A program made the translations under genes and the position numbers. A stretch of DNA of 51,891 nt from Dehalococcoidia bacterium. GTDB lineage: Bacteria > Chloroflexota > Dehalococcoidia > Lucifugimonadales > Lucifugimonadaceae. Shown here in pieces: positions 33,140 to 41,938 of this stretch (the first letter of the stretch is position 1; each line of letters begins with the position of its first letter). The stretch is from contig JAPYUK010000012.1 of NCBI GenBank assembly GCA_029936155.1, positions 1 to 51,891 on the forward strand, in the 5' to 3' direction. Below the pieces are notes generated by a model, which saw only the letters and a program-made list of their open reading frames with translations, did no database searches and had not been told where the DNA came from.

Positions 33140-33157
33140 CCGCCCTACGCGGCGGTC
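33138..33157. terminator. Hairpin between convergent genes (possible bidirectional terminator)
   Basis: GACCGCC (33138-33144) and GGCGGTC (33151-33157) pair perfectly around a 6-nt loop, starting at the stop codon of the GYD gene and 18 nt from the end of the convergent lipoprotein gene. Neither strand has a strong U-run right after the stem, so termination is plausible but not certain. Confidence 0.5.
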
Positions 33158-33174
33158 TCAAGTAGAAAAACATT

Positions 33175-33627
33175 CTAGCTGCCGATGAAATCGACGCCAT
33201 CTGGAATCGGATCTTGGAATGACTCGACCCAGTAGTGAACTTCAAAAGAGGCTGTCTTCGCATCTGTCTGGCAAACATCGGCCAAACACGAGACGATGAA
33301 CAACGTACCGGGGCCGTCGGCAAATATACCCTGGTACTCGGTCTTGTCAGGGGTGATCACTTCCACATCGTCTCGCCTGCCGTTTGCGCCATTCTGATCG
33401 AACACGGGCAGCGACAACTTTAAATCGAACAGGATGCCGTCTACCGAAGTGGCCTCAATGTGCTCGATCACCTGAATTGGTCCTACAGGAATCTGAACTG
33501 GTTCTTCGGTAGGGGGAGCGGAACTGTCCGAATCGCCGCCACCGCACGCCACGGCCAGTAGGACAACTGGTGTGATCAGCGCGACGCCTAGTGTCCTGGT
33601 CGAGTGTCGTTTTGTACTCTCGCTCAA
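33175..33627 (-). CDS. Small lipoprotein of unknown function
   Basis: A 150-residue protein with a basic N-terminus, a hydrophobic segment and the lipobox L-A-V-A-C-G-G-G, so it should be exported and lipid-anchored. A Ser/Pro/Glu-rich linker precedes a beta-rich domain without a family I recognise. Two cysteines (I-V-S-C-L-A-D-V-C) could form a disulfide. The start is TTG, with AAGGA seven nucleotides upstream. It appears monocistronic and converges with the GYD gene. Confidence 0.75.
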   Translation of the reverse strand: MSESTKRHSTRTLGVALITPVVLLAVACGGGDSDSSAPPTEEPVQIPVGPIQVIEHIEATSVDGILFDLKLSLPVFDQNGANGRRDDVEVITPDKTEYQGIFADGPGTLFIVSCLADVCQTDAKTASFEVHYWVESFQDPIPDGVDFIGS

Positions 33628-34031
33628 TATTTTTTCCTTAGTAGCTCAGCTCGAACTCAGATGATCTCCAATTGGGACACGATGCAATTTACCTGAATTG
33701 TTGCCCGCTAAGTAGGACCAAATAGAATTTTGCCAATTCAGACAAAATGACGTACCGATGATTGTCGGCGGCAAGTACTCCCCTAACGTCGCCATCATTT
33801 TCGGCACTGGTTACACCTATAGCGAGTACATAATTTTTGAATGGCCTGAACCCGGCGGGGCTATTGACAGTCCTCTCCCTCAACTCCGCTGATCTTTCGA
33901 CAAACTCGGGGTGTACTCCACTCGGGACGCGGCCAACCTTTCCCTTCCTCCTCCTCCAAAAAACCGCACGCGGGTATAGACTCTGCGACCGTTCGGGGTT
34001 TCGTAACTATTGATCGGCACGGAGGCACTTC
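33628..34031. other. Intergenic region, nothing recognised
   Basis: About 400 nt between divergent lipoprotein and NHL genes. A plus-strand open stretch from about 33714 to a TGA near 33891 encodes V-P-M-I-V-G-G-K-Y-S-P-N-V-A-I-I-F, which could be a gene remnant, but it has no credible start and no family I recognise. The GGAGG of the NHL gene lies at the right edge. Confidence 0.25.
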
Positions 34032-34904
34032 ATGGCAGATTCGACTCACGGCACAGGCGATTTCGTATACGAATTGGTACCCGACTGGGCGAAACTGCCC
34101 GATGGCTGGGAGTTTACACAAGTTGCTGCTGTGGCCGTCGACAAAGACGACAATGTCTATGCCTTCAATCGATCTGAGCATCCGATAATCGTCTTCGACC
34201 GTGAAGGCAACTTCATCAAGTCGTTCGGCGAAGGGAACTTCCCGAACGCGCACGGTATGTGTTTTGCCAATGACGGAACACTTTGGCTGGTCGACAACGG
34301 CGACCATACCGTGAAGCGCTACACAACCGATGGCGAACACCTGATGACGCTCGGCACAAAAGACGTGCCGGATCCGACCGGTGGTCCCTTCGATAAACCG
34401 ACCGACGCCACGGTGGCTTCAAACGGCGATGTTTACATATCAGACGGCTACGGTAATACTCGGGTGCATGTCTACAGCGATTCCGGCGAATACAAGTTCG
34501 CCTGGGGTCAAACGAACGGACTTCCCGGCGTCTGGGCTGGCGACTTCAACCTGCCGCACAACATTTGGATTCACAAAGACGTCGTCTATGTCGCCGACCG
34601 TGAGAACCACCGAGTGCAGCTATTCAATCTCGATGGATCGCACCACAGCACGTGGACAGACTTCATCCAACCGACCGATATCTACATCGACGAAAACGAC
34701 ATTGCGTACATCGGCGAACTGCGAAACCGTGTTTCCATTTCCGATCTCGACGGCAACGTACTCTCAAGATGGGGTCGATTCCCGTCGAAGGAGCCGGGCC
34801 AGTTCTTTGCAGCCCACGGCATCTGGACCGACTCGCACGGCGACGTCTACGTAGGTGAAGTCCTCGAAGGCCAACGCCTCCAGAAATTCCGCCGGGTGCG
34901 CTAA
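34032..34904 (+). CDS. NHL-repeat six-bladed beta-propeller protein (peptidylglycine lyase-like)
   Basis: A 290-residue protein built of NHL-type repeats: each blade shows a D-x-D-x-x-V-Y-x-x-D/N pattern followed by V-x-V/L-F/Y, for example D-K-D-D-N-V-Y-A-F-N, S-N-G-D-V-Y-I-S-D-G-Y-G-N-T-R-V-H-V-Y and H-K-D-V-V-Y-V-A-D-R-E-N-H-R-V-Q-L-F. The closest named relatives are lyase-domain (PAL) propellers and SMP-30/gluconolactonase-like proteins, but the reaction is unknown. No signal peptide is visible. GGAGG before the ATG supports the start. A decayed methyltransferase gene follows within 6 nt. Confidence 0.85.
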   Translation: MADSTHGTGDFVYELVPDWAKLPDGWEFTQVAAVAVDKDDNVYAFNRSEHPIIVFDREGNFIKSFGEGNFPNAHGMCFANDGTLWLVDNGDHTVKRYTTDGEHLMTLGTKDVPDPTGGPFDKPTDATVASNGDVYISDGYGNTRVHVYSDSGEYKFAWGQTNGLPGVWAGDFNLPHNIWIHKDVVYVADRENHRVQLFNLDGSHHSTWTDFIQPTDIYIDENDIAYIGELRNRVSISDLDGNVLSRWGRFPSKEPGQFFAAHGIWTDSHGDVYVGEVLEGQRLQKFRRVR

Positions 34905-34909
34905 AACGC

Positions 34910-35457
34910 GTGACTTATAAAAACCTCTACGACGATGATGAGTTTTTTGCCGGGTACACCCCCGCTCGTGAAAATCCTGCGGCGATGAACTACACGGTTG
35001 AGCAGCCGGGCATACGAGCGTCGCTCCACGATGGAATAGTGAAAAGTTCACGCACTCTCGATCTTGGTTGCGGTGCCGGTTAATTCGCACATTGGCTCGT
35101 TGATCAGGGGCGGAATCCGTACTTGGAATCGACCCATCGACGAGTATGCTCGATGCCGCAAACGACAATCCAAAACCCTAAATCGAGTATCGCCAGACGT
35201 TTGTTGAAGAGCTTGAATTGAGAGAATTCAACGACTATTCACTCGAATGCGAGTGCAATTCACATTGGATTGTCGATGACGTGGTGGAGTACCACAGGAC
35301 GATTGGGACAACGATGAATGTCCTCGTCGACTCCGGATTCAGCATCGACCGCGTCTCGGAAGCCTACGCAACGCCAGAGGGTGAAAAACTAGATCCCGAT
35401 TTGGCTGAAGAAAGAATCAGCCCACCGTTCCTGTTCGTACGTACTATCGCCGAATAG
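34910..35457 (+). pseudogene. Decayed SAM-dependent methyltransferase gene
   Basis: Starts at a GTG (34910) and reads Y-K-N-L-Y-D-D-D-E-F-F-A-G-Y into motif I, L-D-L-G-C-G-A-G. A TAA (near 35081) then falls where an aromatic residue is expected (G-A-G-stop-F-A-H-W). One nucleotide is missing near 35108-35110, after which the frame gives G-A-E-S-V-L-G-I-D-P-S-T-S-M-L-D-A-A. A second TAA follows at 35179-35181. The middle of the domain is gone, and the C-terminal part resumes W-I-V-D-D-V-V-E-Y-H-R-T-I-G-T to the stop at 35457. Two stops, a frameshift and an internal deletion make this a true pseudogene rather than a sequencing slip. Confidence 0.85.
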
Positions 35458-35490
35458 CCGCCAAGCCCGCGCACTTCGTATACTCAATAC

Positions 35491-36480
35491 ATGTTCATTG
35501 GCAACGTCGAAGTAAAAGGGCTGGCTCGTCTCGCCCCTATGGCTGGGATTTCAAACGCCTCTTACCGCATCGTGGCGCGCGAGTGCGGAAGCGCGCTCAC
35601 GACCAGTGAAGAGATTGACGCTACGGGTCTGGCTCGTAAAAATTCTAAGACCCGATACGATATCGCCAAGTACTTGCCCGAAGAAAAGCCGATCGCCCTT
35701 CAAATTCTGGGAGCTGAAGCCGAGTATCTCGTTCCTGGAGCACAGTGGCTACAGGATCAGGGTGCCGACATTATCGATCTGAACATGGGCTGCCCGGTCC
35801 AGAAAATCACTAAGACCGGTCGTGGCTCGGCGATGATGAAAGACGTGCAGAAAACTGCTGGAATTCTCGAAGAAATGCGCAAGGTTCTGACTGTGCCATT
35901 CACGATCAAGATTCGAAGCGGTTGGGACGAAAAGCATCTCAATGCCGTCGAGGTCGCTAAGATGGCCGAAGATGTTGGCGTCGATGCGATTACCGTCCAC
36001 CCTCGCACACGATCGCAGCAGTTCACTGGTCTCTCAAAGTGGGAGATAATCGCTCAGGTTGTCGATGCCGTAAATATTCCGATTACGGGCAACGGCGATG
36101 TGAAATCGATGACGGGCGCACGAAAGATGGCGGCCGAAACTGGCTGCGAATCGGTGATGATAGGTCGAGCAGCGATGGGTGCTCCATGGGTGTTCGACGA
36201 GTCGTTCCAAGATCTTTCACCCGAAGGTAAATACGAGTACCAGACCCGCGTGATCAACCGCCATATGCCGCTGATCATGGAGCATTTTCCGGAGAAGGTT
36301 GGTCTCATCCAGATGCAGCGACACCTATCGTGGTACGCCGGTGGTCGAGACCGAGTCCGATCATTCAGAGTCGAACTTTTTGGCGCTCGCAGCTATGGAG
36401 AAACCCGGGATGTATTCGACCGCTACTGGGCCTCCGTAGACCCCGTGGTTAGCGTGCAGCCAAACATGGTTGTTGCTTAG
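35491..36480 (+). CDS. dusB: tRNA-dihydrouridine synthase (DusB-like)
   Basis: A 329-residue FMN enzyme that reduces uridines in tRNA D-loops with NADPH. Marks are the N-terminal L-A-P-M-A-G-I-S-N-A-S-Y, the D-L-N-M-G-C-P motif with catalytic Cys101, I-K-I-R-S-G-W-D, V-H-P-R-T-R-S-Q-Q-F-T-G, and G-N-G-D-V-K-S plus M-I-G-R-A-A-M-G for FMN phosphate binding. Length is normal. A DusB-type assignment is the most likely but not certain. A housekeeping gene, probably monocistronic. Confidence 0.9.
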   Translation: MFIGNVEVKGLARLAPMAGISNASYRIVARECGSALTTSEEIDATGLARKNSKTRYDIAKYLPEEKPIALQILGAEAEYLVPGAQWLQDQGADIIDLNMGCPVQKITKTGRGSAMMKDVQKTAGILEEMRKVLTVPFTIKIRSGWDEKHLNAVEVAKMAEDVGVDAITVHPRTRSQQFTGLSKWEIIAQVVDAVNIPITGNGDVKSMTGARKMAAETGCESVMIGRAAMGAPWVFDESFQDLSPEGKYEYQTRVINRHMPLIMEHFPEKVGLIQMQRHLSWYAGGRDRVRSFRVELFGARSYGETRDVFDRYWASVDPVVSVQPNMVVA

Positions 36481-36667
36481 CCGAGACTTGCACCCGATTT
36501 CTCGACTGTAGCGTAGCGAAGTGGAGAAGCCTTCGGTGGAGTGGTGATTGGGGCGGCATCGACCTAGCGCGTCCCCACCCCAGATCCCTCGATTCCGATG
36601 ACCCCACTGGAAGAATCAGGTATTTTTTATGGACCAACACCCGTCCTTCCCAAAATGCCGCACGCGG

Positions 36668-38140
36668 CTACACAGTTGGTAGGGGCATGTCGTCGCCCGT
36701 CTCGTCTTGCCATATGCGGATTCGAGCCGCCATATCGCGTACTCGATCGCGGTGCTCGGGCCTATCGAACAAATTAACAAGCTCAGCCGGGTCGCGGTTC
36801 AAGTCATACAGCTCACACTGATCACCCGGCGACAAATTCAGCTTCCAACGATCGCCAGAAACTACCCCACGCCACGGGATCGACACCATGCGATTGATCT
36901 CAGGCGACCCGAGATTTCGATCGCCCATACCGTTCCACTGAATGAACACATCGTTCTCAGAAAGATCAGCCTCACCGTTCAGCACAGGTCGCAATGACTT
37001 GCCTTCGAGATGATCGGGAATCTCGCTCCCTGACAGGTCGAGTAGCGTCGGTACCAGATCCACTTGCCCAATCGAACCCGCAATACGCTTCTGGCCGCCG
37101 TCTGACAACCAAGGTACGTACATCAGGAACGGAACGTTGGATGCCTCTTCGTATAACGATCGTTTCTCAAGCATACCGTGATCGCCAGCCATCTCGCCGT
37201 GCTCACTTGTGAAGACGATCACCGTGTTGGCGGCCTGCCCGCTCTCTTCGAGAGCCTCAAATATCTTCCCAAGCTGGTTGTCTACGAGCGTCACATTGGC
37301 AAAGTACTGCGCCCGAAGCTTGCGGAAGCCCTCTTCGGTCGTAGTGTCATGAACATCGCCACCGGCCTCACCGAGTGGATTCGTTCCGCCACCCATGTAA
37401 AAATCCGACCGTAACCGGTTAACCAGTGATCCCGAGTCAGGCCGCTTCCTGAATCCAGTCCCGACTTCAATTTTCTCCGGATCATACAGATCGTTTAGCG
37501 GTCCGGTGTAAGGCGGGTGGGGCTCAAAGAAATTGACGTACAGCAGCCATGGCTGATCGGCGTGCCGACCCTCTGGGTACTCACTAATGAATTTCGAGGC
37601 AGTGTGAGCCAGGAAACCGGCTTGCGTCTGCTCTTCAGTGAGTTCAGCTACTCCAACCCAGCCCTCGTACGAGATCTTCATCGATGGCGGCTCAACCCCA
37701 TGTTCACGAAGCCACTGGTTGTACGGCGCCTCCTGGTAGCGATACTCCTTGCGAGTTATCCGCACCCGCTGGAAATCCTCGACCGCCTCCCACTTATCGA
37801 AGCCGTGCTGAGCCGTCATGTCATCACCCAGATGCCACTTGCCCATGTGGGCGTTGTAGTATTCGTCGGAAATCATGTCACCCATCGTTGGAATATCACG
37901 AGAAAGCGGGATGTTGTTGCGCTGGAGACCAGTTCCGTACGGATACAACCCAGTCATGATCGATGCTCGCGCTGGTGTACACACAGGTTGTGTCACGTAG
38001 GCGTTTTCAAATACGAAACTTTTGTCGGCGAGTTTGTCGAGATTCGGCGTTTTGATCCAGTTGTTGCCGTAGGCTCCCATAGAGTCGCGTCGCTGCTGAT
38101 CGGTGAGGATAAATAGGATATTAGGCTTGCGGTCTTGCAT
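36668..38140 (-). CDS. Type I sulfatase, cytoplasmic
   Basis: A 490-residue sulfatase. Cys54 lies in V-C-T-P-A-R-A-S-I-M-T-G (formylglycine site), Asp14-Gln15 in I-L-T-D-Q-Q-R, and F-T-S-E-H-G-E-M-A-G-D-H-G-M-L-E-K is the second metal/sulfate motif. There Glu-His replaces the more common Asp-His, a point worth noting. The protein starts at the catalytic domain without a signal peptide. The ATG has no clear ribosome-binding site. It is flanked by a Dus gene (convergent) and a GNAT remnant (divergent), so no operon context hints at a substrate. Confidence 0.9.
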   Translation of the reverse strand: MQDRKPNILFILTDQQRRDSMGAYGNNWIKTPNLDKLADKSFVFENAYVTQPVCTPARASIMTGLYPYGTGLQRNNIPLSRDIPTMGDMISDEYYNAHMGKWHLGDDMTAQHGFDKWEAVEDFQRVRITRKEYRYQEAPYNQWLREHGVEPPSMKISYEGWVGVAELTEEQTQAGFLAHTASKFISEYPEGRHADQPWLLYVNFFEPHPPYTGPLNDLYDPEKIEVGTGFRKRPDSGSLVNRLRSDFYMGGGTNPLGEAGGDVHDTTTEEGFRKLRAQYFANVTLVDNQLGKIFEALEESGQAANTVIVFTSEHGEMAGDHGMLEKRSLYEEASNVPFLMYVPWLSDGGQKRIAGSIGQVDLVPTLLDLSGSEIPDHLEGKSLRPVLNGEADLSENDVFIQWNGMGDRNLGSPEINRMVSIPWRGVVSGDRWKLNLSPGDQCELYDLNRDPAELVNLFDRPEHRDRVRDMAARIRIWQDETGDDMPLPTV

Positions 38141-38257
38141 CGTTTACTCGTACTTGCGGTTATAACGCCGAAAAATCGACTTGTGGGTGTTACCAGCCAC
38201 CGGAAGGGTACGGCAATCCTGCTCACGCGCAACTGTCTGCGAGGTTAATCTCTGAGA

Positions 38258-38548
38258 ATGAGACTCGCGTTTTCGATCTATTCCATGTTCGAAAATCAGG
38301 GCTATACCAAAGAAGCCACCAAGGCTGTTGCCGATTGTATTTTGGCGCAACCAATCGTCAAGTCGTTGCGAATGACGGTTCACCCGAAAAACTTTACTGC
38401 AGTCCGCATAGCCCAACACGCCAAGTTCAAATCAAGGGAACAGTTTGTCGACCAAACGGTTGGCGAGGTTCATCTATACCAAGCTAAGGAGCGCATCATC
38501 ATGCGTCGCCTTCAGATCTTGCTTGAGCGGAATTGGCTCGTGACCTGA
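38258..38548 (+). pseudogene. Truncated GNAT acetyltransferase remnant
   Basis: A 96-residue open frame resembling the C-terminal half of a GNAT N-acetyltransferase: G-Y-T-K-E-A-T-K-A-V-A-D matches the acetyl-CoA-binding motif A helix, and S-L-R-M-T-V-H-P-K-N-F-T-A-V-R-I-A-Q-H-A-K-F matches the motif B region. The usual N-terminal half (about 80 residues) is missing and not found in the sequence upstream. It is probably a non-functional relic, though a short translated product is possible. Confidence 0.6.
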
Positions 38549-38624
38549 CGCCGACTTCGCAATAGAATCTTTAGATAACTTTGCCTGAAGAGCACTGGTG
38601 GCCACCCCACCCGCGGAGAATCAC

Positions 38625-39038
38625 TTGCCCGACAACCAGAACGCCGACCTAAAAGAAACGTCGCCCGTGACGTTCGAATCCGCCAGCAAGAAAAATCGCG
38701 AGACACGACCGTGGGGCTCATACGAGATATTGACTAGTGGTCCCGGATTTCAGACGAAACGACTGACAGTCAAAGCTGAATCCCGACTCTCGCTGCAGTG
38801 GCACCGCCACCGTGATGAAACGTGGGTTGTGGCTCGTGGAACGGCGCGTGTCACTGTCGGCGAAGAGCAGCATACCCTTGGACGTGGCGAAACGATGTTT
38901 GTAGCTCGAAATATTCACCACCGAATCGAAAACATCTCTTCAGTCGAGCCACTCGAAATTATCGAAATCCAGACTGGCGACTATCTCGGTGAAGACGACA
39001 TCGTTCGAGTAGAAGATGACTTCGGTAGGGCTGAGTAG
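38625..39038 (+). CDS. Cupin, mannose-6-phosphate isomerase type II-like
   Basis: A single-domain cupin of 137 residues from a TTG at 38625, with GGAG (38615-38618) six nucleotides upstream; an in-frame GTG at 38598 is less well supported. The sequence R-P-W-G-S-Y-E-I-L, L-Q-W-H-R-H-R-D-E-T-W-V-V and G-E-T-M-F-V-A-R-N-I-H-H-R-I-E-N is the isomerase part of ManC-type proteins, with metal-binding His and Glu in H-R-H-R-D-E. Mannose-6-phosphate isomerase activity is likely but not proven; some stand-alone cupins of this type have other roles. Confidence 0.8.
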   Translation: MPDNQNADLKETSPVTFESASKKNRETRPWGSYEILTSGPGFQTKRLTVKAESRLSLQWHRHRDETWVVARGTARVTVGEEQHTLGRGETMFVARNIHHRIENISSVEPLEIIEIQTGDYLGEDDIVRVEDDFGRAE

Positions 39039-39093
39039 GGCGGCTCTCGAGTTCTCCCTACATGTACCCATCGCTTGGAAATTGCGCACGGAC

Positions 39094-39486
39094 CTACGAT
39101 TCAGGCCGCTCGCGGCGGAAAAGACAGAATGGGTGACCAGCCGGGTCGAGGAATACTCGAACACTCTCTTGAGGTTGATAGTCGGCTAGAGTAGCTCCGG
39201 CAGCAATGGCGAGTTTCCCTACTGCTTACGGATCGTCGACCGTAACGTTGAAATTTAGTTGCATCTGTTGATGAGACCGATCGCTGGGCCAAGTCAGCGG
39301 AACATACTCCGACTCAGATTGGAACGACAATCTGGGATCTCCCTCAGCTGGGCTCAACTTCACCCAGCCGGGTTCATTTTCTACAATATTCCATCCCAGT
39401 AGTTGACGGTAAAAGTTCGCTAGTTCTCGGGCATCGGTCGAATCAAGTGCGATCCCAGCAAGGGCGATATATGGCTGAGCTGCCAT
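39094..39486 (-). pseudogene. VOC/glyoxalase-like gene interrupted by one in-frame TAA
   Basis: Reading from ATG 39486, a vicinal-oxygen-chelate protein (A-G-I-A-L-D-S-T-D-A-R-E-L-A-N-F-Y, L-L-G-W, Q-L-N-F-N-V) runs to a TAA at 39228-39226. In the same frame it continues A-V-G-K-L-A-I-A-A-G-A-T-L-A-D-Y, then V-F-L-D-P-A-G-H-P-F-C-L-F, the standard C-terminal VOC strand, to a TAG at 39096. Thus a single nonsense codon splits an otherwise complete protein of about 130 residues. It ends 19 nt from the enolase gene on the same strand. Confidence 0.85.
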
Positions 39487-39505
39487 GTTGTTTTGACCAT
39501 GTTCC

Positions 39506-40633
39506 TCACTTCAGTGCCACACTTCCGTCATCGTGTATCGGCGGCGGCGAGTTCGCCGGGTCGAACGGGTGTAGTACAGGGGCATCCTCGTTGAAGCTCA
39601 CACCTAGTCCCGGCTCGTCCGACGGCGTGTACCAGCCGTCCTCGAGCTTCATGATCACATCGGTGACATCACGCCTTGGCGCAATGTGTTCCTTGACCGA
39701 CTCCTGAACATCCCACGAAGGTGACGAAACGGCCACTGCAATACAAGCGGCAGTAGCGATCGGGCTCTGAAAATTGTGCGGGCAAATCTTAATGTGATGA
39801 GCCTCGGCGATCGTTGCGATCTTCTTTGTTGCGGTAATTCCCCCAGCAACCGCGATATCGGGCTTGAAGAACGCCGGTTTCGCCAGCTGGGCATACTCAC
39901 GGAACTCCCAAATACCCATGTTCCGCTCGCCAACCGCCAGCGGAAGGCGCATCTTTGCAGCCGTATCGCCCATCGCTACCACGGAATCTGGAACGATCGG
40001 GTCTTCGATGAAGTACGGTCGCAGCTTTGCAACCTCGTCGCAGAACGCAATAGCCTCGTGCGGCTGCATGTTGCGGTGAAGTTCGAGACCGATGTCGAAG
40101 TCCCAGCCAACGGTCTCTCGCACCGCTTCGACCATCTCGATAGCGGTACCGATCAGCTTCGTATAAGTCAGATCTGCCCAGTTCTTAGGCATTGGCGTGA
40201 ACTTCAACGCTGAAAAACCCTCATCCAAAACCCGTTTAGCGCCGATCGCGCATTCCTCTGGCGTATTTCCGCCGATACCCTGTGCAATCGCTCGAACTTT
40301 TTGGCGAACTTTGCCGCCTAACAGATCCCATACTGGAGCCTGAAGTCGCTTGCCCTTGATGTCCCACAGCGCCATGTCGATAGCACTGACCGCCCCACCG
40401 ATGCTATTGCCACGAAACGCTGAGTTGTACCGCCAGAGATAGGTCCAGATATGCTCAATATCACCGGCATCCATACCGATAATCGCATCGGCAAACCCGT
40501 GAATCGTCGCTTCAGCTGCCTTCGGATATCCCCAGTAGCACGACTCGCCGATCCCCTCGGTACCGTCGTCGGTTGTCACTTTGACGATCAGGTAGCGATC
40601 TACGAAAAATGTCTCGATCTGTTCTATCTTCAA
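39506..40633 (-). CDS. Enolase-superfamily sugar-acid dehydratase (galactonate dehydratase-like)
   Basis: A 375-residue mandelate-racemase-group enzyme. The N-terminal capping domain (G-E-S-C-Y-W-G-Y) is followed by the barrel, with candidate ligands in G-L-E-L-H-R-N-M, Y-F-I-E-D-P-I and A-V-G-E-R. Possible acid/base residues are the His in E-L-H-R and the His in C-P-H-N-F-Q-S-P. The first ligand reads Glu where Asp is usual. The C-terminal P-G-L-G-V tail is intact. Galactonate or gluconate-type dehydration to a 2-keto-3-deoxy acid is the best guess. The start is TTG. It is preceded by a Gfo/Idh oxidoreductase on the same strand with a gap of about 55 nt, suggesting a joint pathway. Confidence 0.87.
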   Translation of the reverse strand: MKIEQIETFFVDRYLIVKVTTDDGTEGIGESCYWGYPKAAEATIHGFADAIIGMDAGDIEHIWTYLWRYNSAFRGNSIGGAVSAIDMALWDIKGKRLQAPVWDLLGGKVRQKVRAIAQGIGGNTPEECAIGAKRVLDEGFSALKFTPMPKNWADLTYTKLIGTAIEMVEAVRETVGWDFDIGLELHRNMQPHEAIAFCDEVAKLRPYFIEDPIVPDSVVAMGDTAAKMRLPLAVGERNMGIWEFREYAQLAKPAFFKPDIAVAGGITATKKIATIAEAHHIKICPHNFQSPIATAACIAVAVSSPSWDVQESVKEHIAPRRDVTDVIMKLEDGWYTPSDEPGLGVSFNEDAPVLHPFDPANSPPPIHDDGSVALK

Positions 40634-40687
40634 ATTGCTCTCACAAACTTGTACTGACTGGAGGTTGCGAATAAATTGCGTGTGATC

Positions 40688-41938
40688 TTAGATTTTCCAA
40701 TGGGCGTTGATGCTCGCCTCGTACTGCGCAGTTTCTTCGTTCTCGATCTCCTCGATCGACACGGCTCGACCTAGCACCGATGACTCTAGTGCAGCATTGC
40801 AGACGGCAAGGTCTTTGCGACCCACATAGGCATCCACCTCTGGCTCCGTGCCATCAGCAATACATTGCCCGAGTTCGTAGTACTCAAGAGCAACCAGGAA
40901 TCGATCGGCGTCTTCGAAAGGCGTGTCGTATGAACCCAGGCGGTCGCTACCGAATAACCGAGCTGGTAGTTCGTCCAGATGGAAGTCTGGAACTAGCTCC
41001 AGCACCTCATCTCCGGTCAAGGTTCCTACACCGTCGATAGTCAGCGTCAGCGGATCGCCGCGACGCTGCTTGGCAGGTGCCATCGAACCTTTACTGCCGT
41101 AGATCATCCCGTACTGCAAAGCTTCGCCATGGGCCGCAAACATCGAGGTCCACTGGCCGACGGCACCACTCTTGAATTTCAAAGTTGAAATCACCATGTC
41201 CTCGGCATCGGCGTCGATCTCGTCTGGTACTTCGCTGGCCCAGTGATCATAGAAGTTAGCAACACCGATCTTTTCGCCTCGGTACCGCTTCGGCTCCCAA
41301 ACCTTCGAGACTGCGTAAACCTCTTCGACCTCGCCCATGTAGTACATCATCTGGTCGACAGCATGTACCCCGGCATCGACGAAAATCCCGCCGATGTTCT
41401 TGTAGTGCCGCCACGGCCAGATGATGATGTCGTTACCACCTCGGGCCGAGCCGAGAAGGAAGCTGTAAGGGTCGCCAATCGCGCCCGAATCGAGCAGTGC
41501 CTTGTTTAGTCGGCACATCGGATCACGCCGTTCCTGCTCGCCCACGCTGAGTACCTTGCCACTCTTCTTCCAGGTGTCGATCACCCGGTTGCAGCCACGA
41601 ATAGTCAGTGAGAGGGGCTTTTCGCAGAGTACGTTGTAGCCAAGATCGAACGCCATTTCGGCGACGAGATGATGTGACCCGGAATCGGTCGTGATGTCGA
41701 CCGCTTCGATGTCGGGGCGATTCTTCTTCATGTCTTCCATCGAGGTGAAGACTTCGGGTCGACTACCGAGCATTTCTTCAGCGTTGTCGGCTAGGTGAAT
41801 GGCGTTTTCTTCGCGGGTATCGCACACGGCGACAAGCTCGACATTCGCCATGCCGCTCTCGTAAAGCGCTCCGAGTGCCCGCAAATGGCGACCACCCATG
41901 CCGCCAGCCCCGACTATCGCGATTGGAATATTGACCAC
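40688..41938 (-). CDS. Gfo/Idh/MocA-family oxidoreductase
   Basis: A 416-residue NAD(P)-dependent sugar or cyclitol dehydrogenase. The Rossmann motif I-V-G-A-G-G-M-G-G-R-H lies at the N-terminus, the E-K-P motif (L-C-E-K-P-L-S-L) near residue 108, and a catalytic His in V-D-A-G-V-H-A-V-D-Q. The frame stays open for a further 85 codons upstream to 42193, but family alignment and the position of the Rossmann fold favour GTG 41938. It is sandwiched between two galactonate-dehydratase-like genes on the same strand, which fits oxidation of a sugar to an acid or lactone before dehydration. Confidence 0.87.
   Translation of the reverse strand: MVNIPIAIVGAGGMGGRHLRALGALYESGMANVELVAVCDTREENAIHLADNAEEMLGSRPEVFTSMEDMKKNRPDIEAVDITTDSGSHHLVAEMAFDLGYNVLCEKPLSLTIRGCNRVIDTWKKSGKVLSVGEQERRDPMCRLNKALLDSGAIGDPYSFLLGSARGGNDIIIWPWRHYKNIGGIFVDAGVHAVDQMMYYMGEVEEVYAVSKVWEPKRYRGEKIGVANFYDHWASEVPDEIDADAEDMVISTLKFKSGAVGQWTSMFAAHGEALQYGMIYGSKGSMAPAKQRRGDPLTLTIDGVGTLTGDEVLELVPDFHLDELPARLFGSDRLGSYDTPFEDADRFLVALEYYELGQCIADGTEPEVDAYVGRKDLAVCNAALESSVLGRAVSIEEIENEETAQYEASINAHWKI

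Noticed and set aside
33861-34340. Minus-strand open frame of about 159 codons
   Set aside because: Mostly antisense to the NHL propeller gene and lacks any domain pattern.
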